Positions 27,244 through 41,390 of a DNA stretch of 64,000 nt are shown piece after piece. The translations under genes were made by a program, and so were the position numbers. This DNA is from Dirofilaria immitis (Eukaryota; Nematoda; Chromadorea; Rhabditida; Onchocercidae), in assembly GCA_024305405.1 (NCBI GenBank), contig JAKNDB010000068.1, forward strand, positions 3,906,501 through 3,970,500, given 5' to 3'. Below the pieces are notes generated by a model, which saw nothing but the letters and a program-made list of their open reading frames with translations, searched no databases and was not told the origin of the DNA. How positions within the stretch are numbered: the first letter of the stretch is position 1; each line of letters starts with the position of its first letter.

Positions 27244-30200
27244 TCATAGCAACTGTTTGCTGCAAAAATCTTTTACTTTTTGCAGAATTTCTATTTCTGA
27301 TAATTTCAACCTTGTAATCATGGATTTTCGAATCGTATCAGATTTGCTAAGTTCAGGTGATACTGGGTACATTACGTCGACAGGTTCAATTACTCTATCA
27401 TATGCTCTATGGAGAAGAGCGAAACGATCATGGAGAAAGTTCCAAGCTTTTCGAATATTATCTGAAGAGCTCACTGCTTTCTGTACTTGTTCCGCTGTTG
27501 AAGGAATTTCGTCCAAAACATAGATTTGAGCGAAACGAAACAATGAATCGTGGAAATATGGCTCACATATACTTATTTCGAAAGCAAAATCGTTGATTCA
27601 GCAACAAAGCCAAGATCACGAAACAGATGCATGCGTGCATCTTCACGTCTCGATTTTGGAAGTCCTAAAAGCAATACTTTTTAAATAAAAAACTATTGTT
27701 CCCAAGTATCATCAAAATATTCGTAATGTTTCAATGAGGCAATTGCTAAAATATTTTACAAAATAAGAGGCAAGGTGAGAAGCGAGGGAAAAATCTTATT
27801 AACGATCAAAGCTGATTTAATGGTAAAGCTGATTTAACAGTTTCTGAATAAACTTTTTCCACTCTAATTAAAAACTCTTCTGCTTATTACTTACCAATTT
27901 TCAATTTATAAACATCTCGAATGTTTTTCTCGATGGGCACAAAACCATTATGCAACAGAAAATCACGGTTGCTTCGCCAACCATAGAAAATATTTACCGG
28001 TTCTAAAGGTTTATAATCTCGAGCTGCAATAATTTCTGCACAATCAAATTCATCCGAAAAATGCACTGCTTCATGGAAAGCGCCATCAGTGTAACTGTGA
28101 TTTGCCATATCCAAAAGTGGTATCAACCCGGGTACCTAATTTAAAAGAGCTATAATCAAACAATCATCGCTGACAAAAAATGTGCTTGGGTCATTATGTT
28201 TACACATATATCTTTTCAAATTTCAAAAATTAAAGCGCGGCACCAAGAGTTCTCCACTTCAGTAGCAGATACAATAGTGTATGTTGTGTAGAAATTTTCA
28301 TTGAAGAAAAACTCAGATGATTTTATTTTATTAGAAACATAAAACATGATCAAATATCAAAAATTTGGCAAATCACCGCCTAGTAATTAGCAAATCAAGT
28401 AGAATCCTCTAAATTTCTGGTATATATTTAATAAACAATGAATACTAAACTTTATACATATGATTGAAATTTCTGTGGGTATCGCATCTAAAACCAGAAC
28501 TCCAATAGTACAGAAACAAACCATACGTGGTTGACCCATGTCATCTTTCAGTACTTCGCTTGGTATCATATTAATACGTGTTGAGATGCAGGCAACAGAC
28601 CACCGATATAAATTAAACGTAAAATTTGCTGCAGTAAGAGGAGAATTAACGTATATTGGTTCCAGCCTTGACATTTCTTCTTTTGATTTCTGAAATATTT
28701 TGTTGAGCAATTTTACCACCAGGACGATATGAATTATGATTAGAACTTCCTCAACTTTTTAAATAAATTGGAATTTTTAAACAAAACTTTTTCCATCAAT
28801 GCATATCAAAGTTTAGTTTCCTGATCTTCAGGATATTATTCCTTGACTGCGAGAGCGATTTTTTAGGAACAAAACATTAAAAATCCAAAAATGAAATCTT
28901 TTTCAAAAATTTGTTAAAACGTACGGTAAAAATATAATCGAAAGTTTTTTCGTGATACTGCGTCACAAAGTGACAATGTAATAAAGTATCTATTAAAAAA
29001 TTACTTCATCAAATAACGTTACTTTTTTCTATGACGAAACTCATCACTACGTATGATTTCTAACAAGAAATGAATAAACTGTCTTGAAACATTTCTGCAC
29101 AATAACAATGATTCTTCGAATAAAGGTGATGGACGTAAAACTGAAAAATAAAATAATTAACATATTATATTATTTGAATCATCAATAAATTTATTAAATG
29201 CAACGTATTTCCTATTAAAGACATGAATATATTAAGGAGATCACAAAACACCTCTAGAAAGAAATCCACGATAACGATCGATAAACTATTGTCATGATTC
29301 ATTCATCCGACAATAAAATAGGTCGGATTTCTTAGCTTTTTGCCTATAAATATGAGGTAGTGTCGATCTGTGTGATGTTTGCAAAAATACATCCTGTCGA
29401 TTTTAAGGAAGTTACAACTCAATCATTATGATTTTCCTATTGACAACAGGCAGCTATCTGATCTTAAAGCAGAAGTAGCATAAAAATAAAAAATTCAAAA
29501 GCTAGAACCAAATAAAAAATTTTTGAATAAATTTCTAGTTTAATCACATCAGCTAATATAGAAGAAGAAAAGATTGCTATTGTCATTCAATTCGCTTACT
29601 GATTTTATTAAGCAGAGATATTGTATTTATGAACAAGTTCACTAACTTGTAATTGCTGAATAGTGAAGAAGAGAGGAGTATTGAAATTTTCAGGAAGTAT
29701 TTTAATATATGGTTGCCAATGTGACTCAGGCACCAGCTTTTGACAACACAACATCATTGCCAAGGCAACATTTTCCATTGAACGTATTATTATATCCCGA
29801 TCGAAAGCACGCCGAAAATTTGATCTCTGTGAATTAAGTTGAAAAGATATTATTCAAATCTATACTTAGTTTAAATTTACGCATTGTCTTATTCTTAAAA
29901 GTAAAGAACTCACTTCAAGAAAGATGATTTTCGAGCCTGATCCAATGACAAGATTGCTTTTCGCGGCACTCGTAACAATTCTGATCCAACTGTAGCATAA
30001 TCTGAGCTTATCAAGCCAAAACCATCTACACCTTCTTCATATACAATTTCTACGGAAGAATGAAAGATATCAACCATATTCGCCCATTGCAAAAATCTGC
30101 TAGGGCTGCTTTACGCTGCTCCAAGTATCTGTAACGAAATTAATTAATATGTCAAGTTTTAAATTTTAATATTAAAAAAAGAAAACTACTCTGCTTGAGC

Positions 30201-30843
30201 AATTCAAAACTAATAAACTGTACACAATATAATGATGAATCCTTTTTCTCAAAGACTTCACTTTTCCCTTTTCGTATGAAAATTTGCAATTTCATTGTAA
30301 TTCGCTAATCTTACACTTCCATTTTGTAAGGGAATATTTTTTTCTAAATATTAAAAATATAATTTAATTTCCAACCTGACCATCGGATTAGATGGGGATA
30401 GTGCTTACGATAGCCATAGTTTTCTGATAATTTTACATTTGGCAGACATTAGGTAAGTTAAATGAAAAAAATCGAAGCCTAAGATTCATGCTTCGCAATT
30501 TTTAAATCCAACTAGAAAAAACCAGCTTCGCAATTGATATCTCTAGCCATTCTAATAATTTATCGTAAAGGGGACTATTCCAACTGAAATAAACTTACGC
30601 TAAACCATTTTGCGAACTACATAAAAACATTTCTTGCATCATTTCGATTTCTGATAAGGATTCTTGAATTATCATATGCTCTCTTAACAATTCGGTTGTA
30701 TTTGAAGAAGGACCATGGCATAATGTTATCCTCCATAGTTCGCTTGCACGATTTTGTAATTCTTTCAGAAATTTTCGGTACTGCGAAATGTCATGTTGCT
30801 CACATGATGATGAGACACTGAGTGATTCATTTTTTGAACTCAT
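27244..30843 (-). CDS. SETD3-like SET-domain methyltransferase with Rubisco-LSMT substrate-binding domain
   Basis: SETD3 methylates a histidine of actin in animals; that this copy does so is inferred from family. Exons: 30599-30843 (ATG, MSSKNESL), 29914-30128, 29647-29824, 29023-29140, 28522-28689, 27895-28135 and 27244-27664, about 530 codons against 594 aa in human SETD3. The split SET domain shows VDGFGLISSDYA, LLRVPRKAIL, SHWQPYIKILPENFNTPLFF, RWSVACISTRINMIPSE, IPLLDMANHS (substrate and cofactor Asn-His) and IFYGWRSNRDFLLHNGFV. The C-terminal half (RKAWNFLHDRFALLHRAYD, RLKLSEIEILQKV) matches the helical substrate-binding domain. Exons 29914-30128 and 27244-27664 each need one extra base in a T run to stay open, and exon 29023-29140 needs two single-base repairs at its edges. 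SETD4 is a less likely alternative. Confidence 0.93.
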
Positions 30844-33164
30844 AGCTAAAATAAAAACTTTTGTATTTTTGAGGAAGAAATCATCTCGTTGAAATCACAT
30901 ATCGTCATGAAAAACTTCACAAAATCTGCCAATTCATCACCTAACAAATGAATAACACAAAAGTTTTATTTATACAAAAGTTAGATAACTTTGCATGATA
31001 AATGATAGTTATCAAAGAAGTTTATTTTAATAGAATGTCTAACAAATCAGTAACAAATTTCATAAATATATAGCAATATATAACTTTCCCATAGCAGTTC
31101 AAACTCAAAAACTATCTAATATTAAAGTGAAAGAATTCACTATTATTAAAAGGTTAAAATGAGCCAAGGGAATAAGAAAATGAAGATGTAAGAGCCACAA
31201 GAGAAAGAGAATCGAAAATTTTGAAAAAAAAGCTATTATGTACAAGATACGTCAAAAATTCCAATTAAATGATAAGTATATTTTCTTTTCAAGATTTTCC
31301 ACAAAAACCCCGCTAATCAGACTAACCAATTTGAAAGTTCTGCCATGAATTTCTTCGCAGTACTAAAAGAAATTAGATAAACATTTTATGACAAATCGAA
31401 CCATAAACAAAGATCGGAATGAAAAAATCTCTTCCTCAATATTATCGAAACGATTAGTATGTATAATTCAGTTAGTTCTGGTAGATAGCGGGATTATTAT
31501 TATGGTGTTTCTTGAAGATGAAGAAAAACAGTATTTCTCTTCAAATTCCAAAACACCTCTCTAGTTTTATTTATTCAAACTGATCAAAACTCTCTCCTAA
31601 TTATTATATATGTAAATACTGGATATAATATATCAGAAATGAAATCATCCTTATTTTAGTCCTTTCAATCGGTTAACTTCGCGATATTTTCGATGCAGTT
31701 TTGATTAACTAAAAATGGAAAATGTCTGGTTAACTAAAGTATTCATTTCCTGCAATTACTTCGATCATTTTAAACATTCGCTTCAAATCATTTCCAAAGT
31801 TAAATTAAACAAATTTACTATAAAATAGATATTATTGTCATAATTTTTTGATCAATTCAATCGAGAATAAATCAATATCATTTAGCTTTTGTAATTTCTT
31901 TGGAAGCAAATAATGTCATTTCATGTGATAATTTAACAAATTTCGATTGATGGCATAAATTTTGAATTGTTCTCGAAATGCATGACGATGAAATAATTGA
32001 GAAAAAAATTTTATATTTTAGACTTCTATACAAAATTTATTAAATTTTTCATTATTTATGATTTAAGGAATATTTCAAATTCTGCATAGTATAATAATAA
32101 TAATAAATTTAAACAATTTCAAAATAATTAAATTTTTTTCTATAATCCTTACTACAAAAGTTTTGAGATTACAAAAGTTTTATCACATATCATATTTAAT
32201 TTTCCTAATTGTATAGAGTTTAATTTAGATTTGATATAGCACTTGAATGTGAAGACATTGGTAAATAAGTGATTGAAATATCCTTCTTAAATGAAATTTT
32301 ATCTCTAAAAAGAAAAAATTGAAATTAATAATAAATTGAATTTTACAATTGTAATAATAAATGCAAAAAATATCTAAAAAGAAATAATTAATTTTTTGAA
32401 ATAATTTCAAAATTTTACATTCTATAATATTTTGCTTTGTTTATTGATAAATCAGAGTTTATCAATTTCATATATGATTGGTGAAAATTTGATAATAACA
32501 ATCTACAGGTTTTCGCGTTTTCTCTCCAAAAAAAAACTTGATTTTTCTTGGCAATTAAATAATTTGATTTTCTTCTTTTTTCTTCAACTTTTTGCTCTCT
32601 CTTTTTCTCTCCGTTCCTCTCTCTACTCTTTTCAGCCGAATTATCATAGTTGAGTTACACGTTATGTATATTGTTGTCTGAATGATTCATCTTTATTTAT
32701 CATCCAACTTTTACAATTATTAACAGGGCGAATTAATCCTGTCAATCTCCTCCATTCCAATCACCATCATCATTGTCACCATTTTATAAATAATCACAAA
32801 TCACATTCATCAAAATATCATCGAAGCAATAATGAGTAGTTATTTAAACTATTTATATATACCCGACCAATTTGGTTATGTGATAATTCGATGAAAACGC
32901 AACTCCTTAATTAATACAATTCAAGGCCAATTTTTCTTTTTCTTCGATAAATTCTCGACGATTACTCTTTATGAAGCAATTCTCGACGATTTGAATCAAT
33001 ATATCTCAATTCAATATATTGTACCATTTTCTTGGCTTACTTTTGAAATTCAAGAAATATGTCAAACATTAATGCCCATTTATTCAAGCCTTCTTCTCCT
33101 TTTAATACTACTAATCATTCACATTCATATTTTTATGAAATGATTAAGTTGAATAATTAGAATG

Positions 33165-33375
33165 ATTATTCATGTGTGCTTAAATGCTAAACTAATAAGG
33201 CTCTTTTTAATCCATTATAAGTTCATATCTTCCTTAATACTTAACAAATAACGCTTTATTCTATCAACTCTAAATTCATATGTTCTTGAATGCTTATCAA
33301 ATAAAGCTCTATTCAATCAATTATAAATTTATATATTCTTGAATGTTAATCAACTAAGCCTGCATTCAATCGATA
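33165..33375. repeat. 53-bp minisatellite, about four copies
   Basis: TAAGTTCATATCTTCCTTAA (33218), TAAATTCATATGTTCTTGAA (33271) and TAAATTTATATATTCTTGAA (33324) mark a 53-bp period, with a more decayed copy before 33218. It lies 350-550 bases upstream of the annexin start codon and is unrelated in sequence to the 53-bp repeat at 22.6 kb. Confidence 0.8.
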
Positions 33376-33580
33376 CTGTATCAATTTTATAAACATTTAA
33401 GAATCATTTATCAATCACTTATTATTAGTTAAAAATATATTGACATATTTAAAAGAACAATGAGTCATTGCTATAGATGTTCATCGAGAACAATTTTACA
33501 TTTAACATTTGTGATGAAAAGATGAGAATAAATGCTTTATGCCTTTCCTACATAATTTATTAAATTGTATCACATTCACA

Positions 33581-33604
33581 TCTCTCTCTCTCTCTATATA
33601 TATA
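33581..33604. repeat. CT/TA microsatellite
   Basis: A (TC)n run passes directly into a (TA)n run about 110 bases before the annexin start codon. Confidence 0.9.
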
Positions 33605-33717
33605 TTCTTTCATACGCTCCAATGATAACATGATATTGCTTCAAGTTTTTTTCTTTTTGTTATCATTTTCTTGATATGATAATTGAGCATCAAAATTTTA
33701 ATCATTATTTTCAGAAT

Positions 33718-36455
33718 ATGTTCCGATACCAATATCAATTCTTTGGTACGATTAAGCCAAAAATTAATTTTGATCCAAAACAAGATGCTGAAAATCTTTA
33801 TAAGGCTATGAAAGGTATTGGATGCAATAAGGATAAAGTAATGCATGTCTTGACGACAATTAATAATGAGCAGCGACAACAGGTATGCTAATTTTTTTCT
33901 AGAAATTTAATATTCAATTTTATTAAATTAAGCTAGTTTTGATTTTTGCCATTCAATCAATATTAAAATAAAACTGATATATTATTCAAACATTCAAATA
34001 CCCCGATAAATACTTTTTCCGCTCCGATATATTTCGGGAACAAATGAAAGACGAAATAAAATACCTATCTCGGGAATGAATAAAAGGGACCGAATATGTT
34101 TTTAATTGTAGCGCATTTTTAAAAAGTTTTATTTTAAAACTCTTTTTTTAGATAGCTTTACAATATAAATCGATGTATGGAAAAGATTTGATAGATTCGC
34201 TGAAAAGTGAATTACACGGTGATTTTGAAGATATCATTTTGGCGCTTATGATGACACCATCTGATTATGATGCTCGACAATTACATCATGCCATTTCAGT
34301 ATGCTTTTATTTCATATGTTTAATACGTGCAATTTTATTGCAGCCAAAATTATTGAATTAAATAATTTAAATTTTAGCTAAATAGAATTCTATAAAGTTT
34401 TAAAACGAAAGTTTTTTTTGATAGAATTTTACCAATTTATTGTTCAATTAGTTTTTAAATATTTAAGGCCAATTTAACTCTGCTAAGGTTTCCCTTAATT
34501 TTCTAATATTATTTTCTCGAATTTCTTTTCTTAACTTCTAGTATTGTTTTTCGAACTTGATGAAAGCTTATTTCATAACTTTTGCTAACGCTTTCTCGAA
34601 TTTACTTAAAGTTCATTTCACAACTTCCGGCATTGTTTTCTCGAGCTTTCCAAGAGTTCATTTCATAACTTCTGATCTTGTTTTTTCGAATTGTCAAAAA
34701 TACATTTCATCAAATTCATAATACTCATCCAATGTTTGCATTGTTTTATGATATTTAAGATAGAGAAATTGCAGAAGTTTAATTAGTAGCGATTCTTTCT
34801 AATATAATTAGCAACGATTCTTCCCAATTGATATTTTATAGGGAATTGGAACTAAGGAGAAGATATTAATCGAAATAATATGTTCGAGAACAAACGAGCA
34901 GATTCATCAAATCAAGAAAAAATATAAGGAAAATTATGGAAAATTATTAGAAGACGAGATGAAAGATGATACAAGTGGTCATTTTCAACGTCTTTTGATT
35001 GCTTTATTGCAAGGGAATCGAAATGAATCCACCGTAATCGATAATCTGAAAGCGAATCAGGTTGTTGTTAATTAACTTTTTCAATTCTTCATGAAACGTT
35101 TTTGTTTACTTAATTATTTATAGATAAGATAATAAGGCTCGCATATAATTAGCGTTATCCATTTCACTCTTCAATATATTCTTTTGTATATTTTCATTAT
35201 ACAAAAGTAACAAACATAGTACATTCTATTGAAGAATTATTCGTATATAATTAAGAATTTATACTAAATAATTTTAACTTAAATAAAATAAAACTAATAA
35301 AAATAATCATCGAATCCCAAGAAGTATATTGGAAATTAAATTAAATTTTATAATTGTTTTTCAATATAATTGTATTCATTTAATAGACAAACAGATCATA
35401 AAGTTTGTTAACAACAAACTGATAAAGCTTACAAAAAGAACTGATAGAAAATTAATTAGATTTTCAGTTTATTAAATTATCAATTTTGCAGGCTGCGCAT
35501 GAACTTGAACAAGCTGGTGAAAAGCGTTTGGGTACGGATGAATCTATATTTACGAAAATTTTAGTTACTGAAAATTTTTCCCAACTACAACAAGTCTTCA
35601 AAGATTATGATCAAATCACTGGACATAGTATTGAAGAAGCAATCAGGGTTAATTGTTATTAATTACTTTTCTAAAGATGAAATTCATGCATCTCAACGAT
35701 CAACTTAGATCATTAAATTATCATGGTAAAGTGAACGCATCCTTTGTTTTTTTTTTTTTTTTTTGGAAAACTCATTTTCTTTACTATTCCATTTTCATTC
35801 AATGAAATATTATGATTTTACAGAATGAATTCAGTGGTGATATGAAAGAAGGATTAATAGCGTTAGTTAAGAATATTCAAAATCAACCTGGATATTTCGC
35901 TTTCGAGCTATATCAGGCAATGAAGGTACCATTCGTTCGTTTTACAAATTCTAATACAGTTTCCAAATCTATATTCTGTTCTCCTATTACAAATATTATT
36001 CATAAGAACGATGCACATAAGGAAGGAAGCACCAGAATGATGCACCAATGATATCAAGAAGCATCAGAATGATGCACTGATATTATGAAGAATCATCAAA
36101 ATATTCATGCCATTAAAAAGATTACTAAATAATTTTTCTTAATTAAAGCAAATTTTAAATGATTACGAATACAGGTTGAAATATCAATGCTAGCAATGAT
36201 TTTCATTTTAAAGTCTGTTTAAATTTCTTAAGAAATATCTCATCAATTTTACAAATTAAATCCCCATTTTTACAGGGCCTCGGAACAAATGATAAAGTTC
36301 TCATCCGAATCATTGTATCCCGTTCCGAAATAGATCTAGCATTGATTAAACAACAATACGAGCAGAACTATGGCCAATCATTGGTTGATAATATTCGATC
36401 CGAATGTTCTGGTTCATTTCGTGATACACTTATTGCAATTATTAAAGGCAATTAA
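33718..36455 (+). CDS. Annexin, four repeats, 322 aa
   Basis: Annexins bind acidic phospholipids in a calcium-dependent way at the cytosolic face of membranes. Six exons, all joined in phase 0: 33718-33882, 34152-34298, 34842-35060, 35492-35647, 35824-35925 and 36276-36455, giving 322 aa, the usual size of a short-tail annexin and of C. elegans NEX-1. The four repeats start at [37 protein letters not shown] and [13 protein letters not shown]. Repeats 2, 3 and 4 keep the GxGT calcium loop with a downstream acidic residue; repeat 1 has GIGC, so its type II site may be weak. The N-terminal tail is about 20 residues ([15 protein letters not shown]), without a clear phosphorylation or S100 motif. 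The ATG lies three bases after an acceptor (TTTTCAG), so a 5' UTR exon or trans-spliced leader joins here. No frameshift is needed. Confidence 0.97.
34525..34712. repeat. 45-bp degenerate tandem repeat in annexin intron 2
   Basis: CATTTCATAACTT-like starts occur at about 34570, 34615, 34660 and 34704 (period about 45 bp), each followed by a TTTTTCGAA or TTTCTCGA-like block. It is fully intronic. Confidence 0.75.
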
Positions 36456-36509
36456 ATTTGTGCATTCCAATCATTTCATCTTTTAATTTAATTTATATAA
36501 TCGTTTATA

Positions 36510-36515
36510 AATAAA
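36510..36515 (+). terminator. Poly(A) signal AATAAA of annexin
   Basis: AATAAA lies 55 bases after the annexin stop codon in otherwise T-rich sequence. Confidence 0.55.
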
Positions 36516-38083
36516 AACTTTTTATTCATTTTATCATTTTTAATATATAAAATGTCAAAGTTATCGTGCAAAATATCAAAACTAAACATCAATAATCGAT
36601 TTTTTCAATTAAAATAAATATGCTTAAAAATTATTTTACTTCTTCTTACCGTGGGATGATACATTTCTTTATTTTGATCTCAAATTTGATAATAAAACCT
36701 TTAAATGTAACGCATCAATGATGATGATTTTAATTTGATATGAATACATTGAACAAAATAAGCAGAAGAAAGTCTAACAACATGAGTAAAATATCGGAGA
36801 GCTAAAATGAAGAATGAAATGATAACTGCTGATATTACTTGATTAACCACTGCTAGAAACATATCAGAATTAACCGTTAGAAGCTTATTTTGGTATCAAC
36901 GATCCTTAATCTATTATAATGGATGGGTTGGTTTGTTATACATTGATTATACGAAACCGAGATAATGGACATTTTTAACATTCTACGAAAGTCATGATAT
37001 AAGAAACAAAGAAGAGAATTATGTAAGTAAATGATTCGCTAATACCAAAAATAATTTAATTATTTTGAATATATCTATTATAAGTTTTCCGATAAGAATA
37101 ATTCATTTTTATTTTATTTGAAATTCTGTCCTAACAAGTTATATTATTTGTCGTAATTTTATTATGTTAATTTTTTCTTATATATTATAGTAATATTGAT
37201 TTATGATAGATGAATCATATCTAAATGACATTCAATAAGTGAATTAGTCAAATAATATTTTCAATTTAAAAATCATTATGGAGAAGATCGTGAAATCAAA
37301 ATATTTGAAAATATTAACAAATTTATTGATTCATTGTGTCTATCGAACTTAAACGAATAACAACAATAACTATAATAATAGAAGCTTAATAATAATAATA
37401 ATAAGTATGAGAAAAGTGTTTCGTTGTTATGGTGACAACTGCAACATGCATCAATCTCGAATCTATTAATGAATTCAATAGAAATTGTTAAGTTCATTCT
37501 ACTATATGTTATATGGGATAAAATTCTAACTTGAAAATTATTAAACAAAATTGGTATTTGATCATTCTACTATCTTTTGCTTGTTTTCATTTTCTAGTTT
37601 TTTTATTTTTATCATAATCAATTAACTCAATAAATATTATCAGGAATATAATGAAAATACCCCTATATGTTTGATGAAATACTAAAACATCCATCATTCA
37701 TTGATTTTATATTAAAATATAAACGGAATAATTATCGATGTTAATATCGTATAATTCATTACCCTTTAAAAATGAAATAGTACCAATCATTAATCTGAAC
37801 AAATCTATCAGTGATAAAATGATAATTTAATGTTAATATTAGAATCTCGTGTCTAAAATAATTCATACATGAACTAAGTTTATTCAATATTACCTCAAGT
37901 ATAATTATTACTCCTTCCCGAATTTTCAAATTGCTTATTTTTAAAAAATTGCTGATTTTTCTGACATTTTTTATTTCGACACTCCGATTCTTGTTTATAT
38001 TTTTACTAAAACAGCGGCAAGTTCTATCCGCCTAATCCCGATCTTTAACCGCTTGATTTATTTCTTTCGTTTGGAATTGAGTG
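36516..38083. other. Intergenic stretch
   Basis: No coding exon, RNA gene or repeat of note seen. A short ATA/TAA run lies near 37391. Confidence 0.4.
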
Positions 38084-40657
38084 ATGCTTTCCGATTCACC
38101 GCCAACTGTCAAAACTGAATGTCATACGCTAATCGCAATATTGTGTACAATTTTTGTATGTCTGGGCGCTTTTGTATTGATTTTTGCGCTTCTTTATTTA
38201 GCATATTTTAAACCTCTTGCTGATGCCCATAAACATTGCTTAAGGCAACAACAAAACGGTCAGTTTAATTTTATTAATTTTTAATTTTTGCATTTGCTTT
38301 AATCAAATTATTTCTTCAATTCATAAATGTAGATGTACTTGAACTTGATTTTAATAATTAAAATTAAAAATTTGTTCTGATATATAATTGATCAGTATAT
38401 ATATATAAGAAATAAAAAGAAAATTTATTCTTCCCTATCTTTCTCATAACATATTTATAAATAACTGAGAATAAATTAATTCTCTTATATTTTCCATTAT
38501 TTTTTTATATCGTTGTTAATATAAAATTTTTAGTATTAATAGCAAAAAAAGAAAAAATCTTTTTAAATATATTAAAAATTTTGCAAAAAAAAATTTAATT
38601 TATTTGGCAATTTTTGTATGCAAAATTTTGATAAAACGTTACATTCAAATTTCAATTTATAATCGGATTAAATTGATATATTGCAATTGCATTTCCCATT
38701 GGATTTCAAATATAACAAATTAATTTTAGAAAGAGAAAACAACAATCTATTGAAAATACACTTGAACAATATGATACTCAGGTAAATTCTTCTTCTTTTT
38801 TTTAATTCTTATCTAAACTTAATTTTTTTGTTAGATCAAAATATATAGCTATATGGATTGATTAATTCATATAATCTCTCAATCCAAAATTCTAGAGAAT
38901 TCGACAGATTCTTCACAATTTTGAATTCTTTGTGATTCTGATTTCTTTTTAAATATGATTTCGGTGTAATTATGAATTCTTTGTTACTAAATGAATTGCC
39001 AACAGAATCGATGAATGCACGACAAATGCTTTTTAAAATTGTTTACTTTGCTTTTGGCTAATTTTTTTTTTTGCTCAAATCTATTTGTGACTTTATTTTA
39101 ATGATTTTCATAATTTTGATCTATTTTATCTTATTTTCCTGTTCTTTAATTTCTTTGTATATTCTCATGATACTTTTTTTTTTTGTTATGTTTTGAAAGT
39201 TTATTTTAGACGTAGCAAATATTACTTAAAATATATTCTTATGTTTAAAATAATTTTTGTGAAATTGTTTTTCGTCTTTTTTTTGCTTTATGATATTTTT
39301 GGTTAGAAATAGAATAACTATCTGAATTCATTATAAATTATATAATAAATTTATTCAAGTAATAATATTAATATTAGGCTTCTTCCTTATTAATTTCAGA
39401 ATAAATTTGCATATCCAAAATATATATATAATATGCAAGTATTACCTGAAGAACGCTGCAGGCCAAGTTATGTAAAAATCGAGAATATAGACGACGTAAA
39501 AAAAGCTCAGCCAATTTCACTGGCAACTATTAATGAAAATTATGCTATTAATTCTTTTCCAAGTAAGTTTTTCCTATAAAAAAAAAAAAATGCATACAAA
39601 ATATAAATTTATCATGTGAAAAATATACGGGCCGTCTTTTTGTTTTTATTTTTTTATTATTTACTCCTTTTATTACTTTTATTATTTTTTATTTCCTTTT
39701 GTTCATTTCATATTATTTTTTATTTAACAACAATTTACCTCATTTGAAATAGCTTTGTAATGTAAGACATTGCGTTCTGTCTGCTTATAAAATCCTATTT
39801 ATTCTCGAGATTTATTGATGTACAAAGTTACATTTAAATGTAATCCGAATCCAGCAGCTGTTTAAAAAAATTTTTTGAAACATTAATATTATGCTTTTCA
39901 AACCATATAAAAACCGCTTGCTATTTCAATAAAATTATTCAAAATAAAAGTGAATGAAGAATCGATCTTCTTGGATGAAAGTTTTACATAAATCAATTTT
40001 AGCAACCTGTAGTTTCAAATTTATGCTAGAAATATATATAGTGAATCATATAAAAGCTTTTACAATGAAATATAATTCAACTTCTCCTATCTGCTTGCTT
40101 CAAATTCAAAAATTGAAATATACAATGAATCATACGGAAATGGCAATTTTAGAAAAAAAGTTTAAATATTTTCTACTTTCATTTTTTCAATTTATTCGCA
40201 ATCTTTTTTCCTTTTGTTTGGTTAAAAATTTTTCTACCAATTTTTCATTTCGAATAAACCATTTTTAACAAAAAAGTTTCAAATTTTTTTCGACATACAT
40301 CTGATAAATTATGCAAAACTTTGATTTATATAATTAAATTGAAAATTTTTGAATTTAAAATCTAGGAAGATTTACGAATAATGCATAATCATAATTATTA
40401 ATCATCATTTTGCTTCTTGATTTTTAAGCGATAGAATTTGAAAAAATTTGTTTCTATGATAATTTTTCATCTTTTCAGAATCCACAATAATCGATGATCA
40501 ATGGACGGTGCGAAATGAAATACATCCGCACACGGAAGGATCAAGGAAAAATTGCAAGTGTAGAAATTGTATCATTGGCCAAATCGCAAATACTACCTCA
40601 CCTGTTAGGCCTTCATTTAAATCTAGACATTCTGAATCTTACAGTACACCTGTATGA
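38084..40657 (+). CDS. Single-pass membrane protein of unknown function
   Basis: Not recognised. Exon 1 (38084 to about 38260) encodes a short polar N-terminus (MLSDSPPTVKTECHT), one strong membrane segment (LIAILCTIFVCLGAFVLIFALLY broken here by no charged residue) and a juxtamembrane HKHCLRQQQN. Exon 2 (38730-38781), exon 3 (39400-39562) and exon 4 (40479-40657) encode a polar tail with RKNCKCRNCIIGQ and a Ser/Arg-rich end (SFKSRHSESYSTPV), then TGA. Exons 2-4 join in phase. Exon 1 to exon 2 is off by one base, explained if one A is missing at the A run opening exon 2 or if the donor differs. With about 25 residues before the TM and about 150 after, either a type II protein or a type III signal-anchor protein is possible. 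The tail cysteines could bind metal or be lipidated; that is inference. Confidence 0.7.
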
Positions 40658-40693
40658 CATTTCAATAATCTTTGAAAATGTTCATATTTGATT

Positions 40694-40699
40694 AATAAA
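40694..40699 (+). terminator. Poly(A) signal AATAAA
   Basis: AATAAA 37 bases after the stop of the single-pass membrane protein gene, followed by a long T run. Confidence 0.5.
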
Positions 40700-41390
40700 T
40701 TTTTTTTTTTTGAAATGTCAATAATAATTTCATTGCAAAGAAATGCCAAAATTATAATTAATAAATTTTAATTTTCTTTTCCAAAGCTTAAATAAACTTC
40801 TAATTTTAGTAAAAAATTCAAATAAATATTTAAACAAAAAGAAAGCACAAACATTTATTACAAATACTCAAAGATATATTTTTAAGAAAGAAAAAAGTTT
40901 GAAAATTTTAAGCATAAAATAGGAGATTTTGGTTTAATAGAATATAGCCATTTTATGGACCTATCAGATATCTATACGATCATTTCGAAGATTATTATAC
41001 ACAGCATAATTCTCGTGGACAAATTCGACATTTACATTATTCGTGTTTCTTTTTACCATACTGTTTCTTGACATTTTTATCTTTCTTTTTTGCTATAACT
41101 TAGTCATATCGGTATTTGATTGATTACAGTAATTAAAAACTTATTTATATAATACTGAAACACGATTATCTCGAAGATCATCATTATACATGACGCAATT
41201 ACTATGGACAAGTTTAATATTTTCAATATTCAAAAATTATCTGAAGTATTTTCTAACGTATTGATGATACTTGACCTTTTTATCTTTTTTTTTTTTTTCT
41301 TAATATGAATCGAATCTTACGATATTTGATTGATTATAAGATGAACTAGAAGTTTATTTAATAGATAAATTTTTTAATAAAAAATTTTTC

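Larger units (their letters stand above)
30844..33700. other. Divergent intergenic region between SETD3-like gene and annexin
   Basis: No coding exon recognised. It should hold both promoters. It contains a pyrimidine tract (32578-32630), a 53-bp minisatellite and a CT/TA microsatellite close to the annexin start. Confidence 0.45.
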
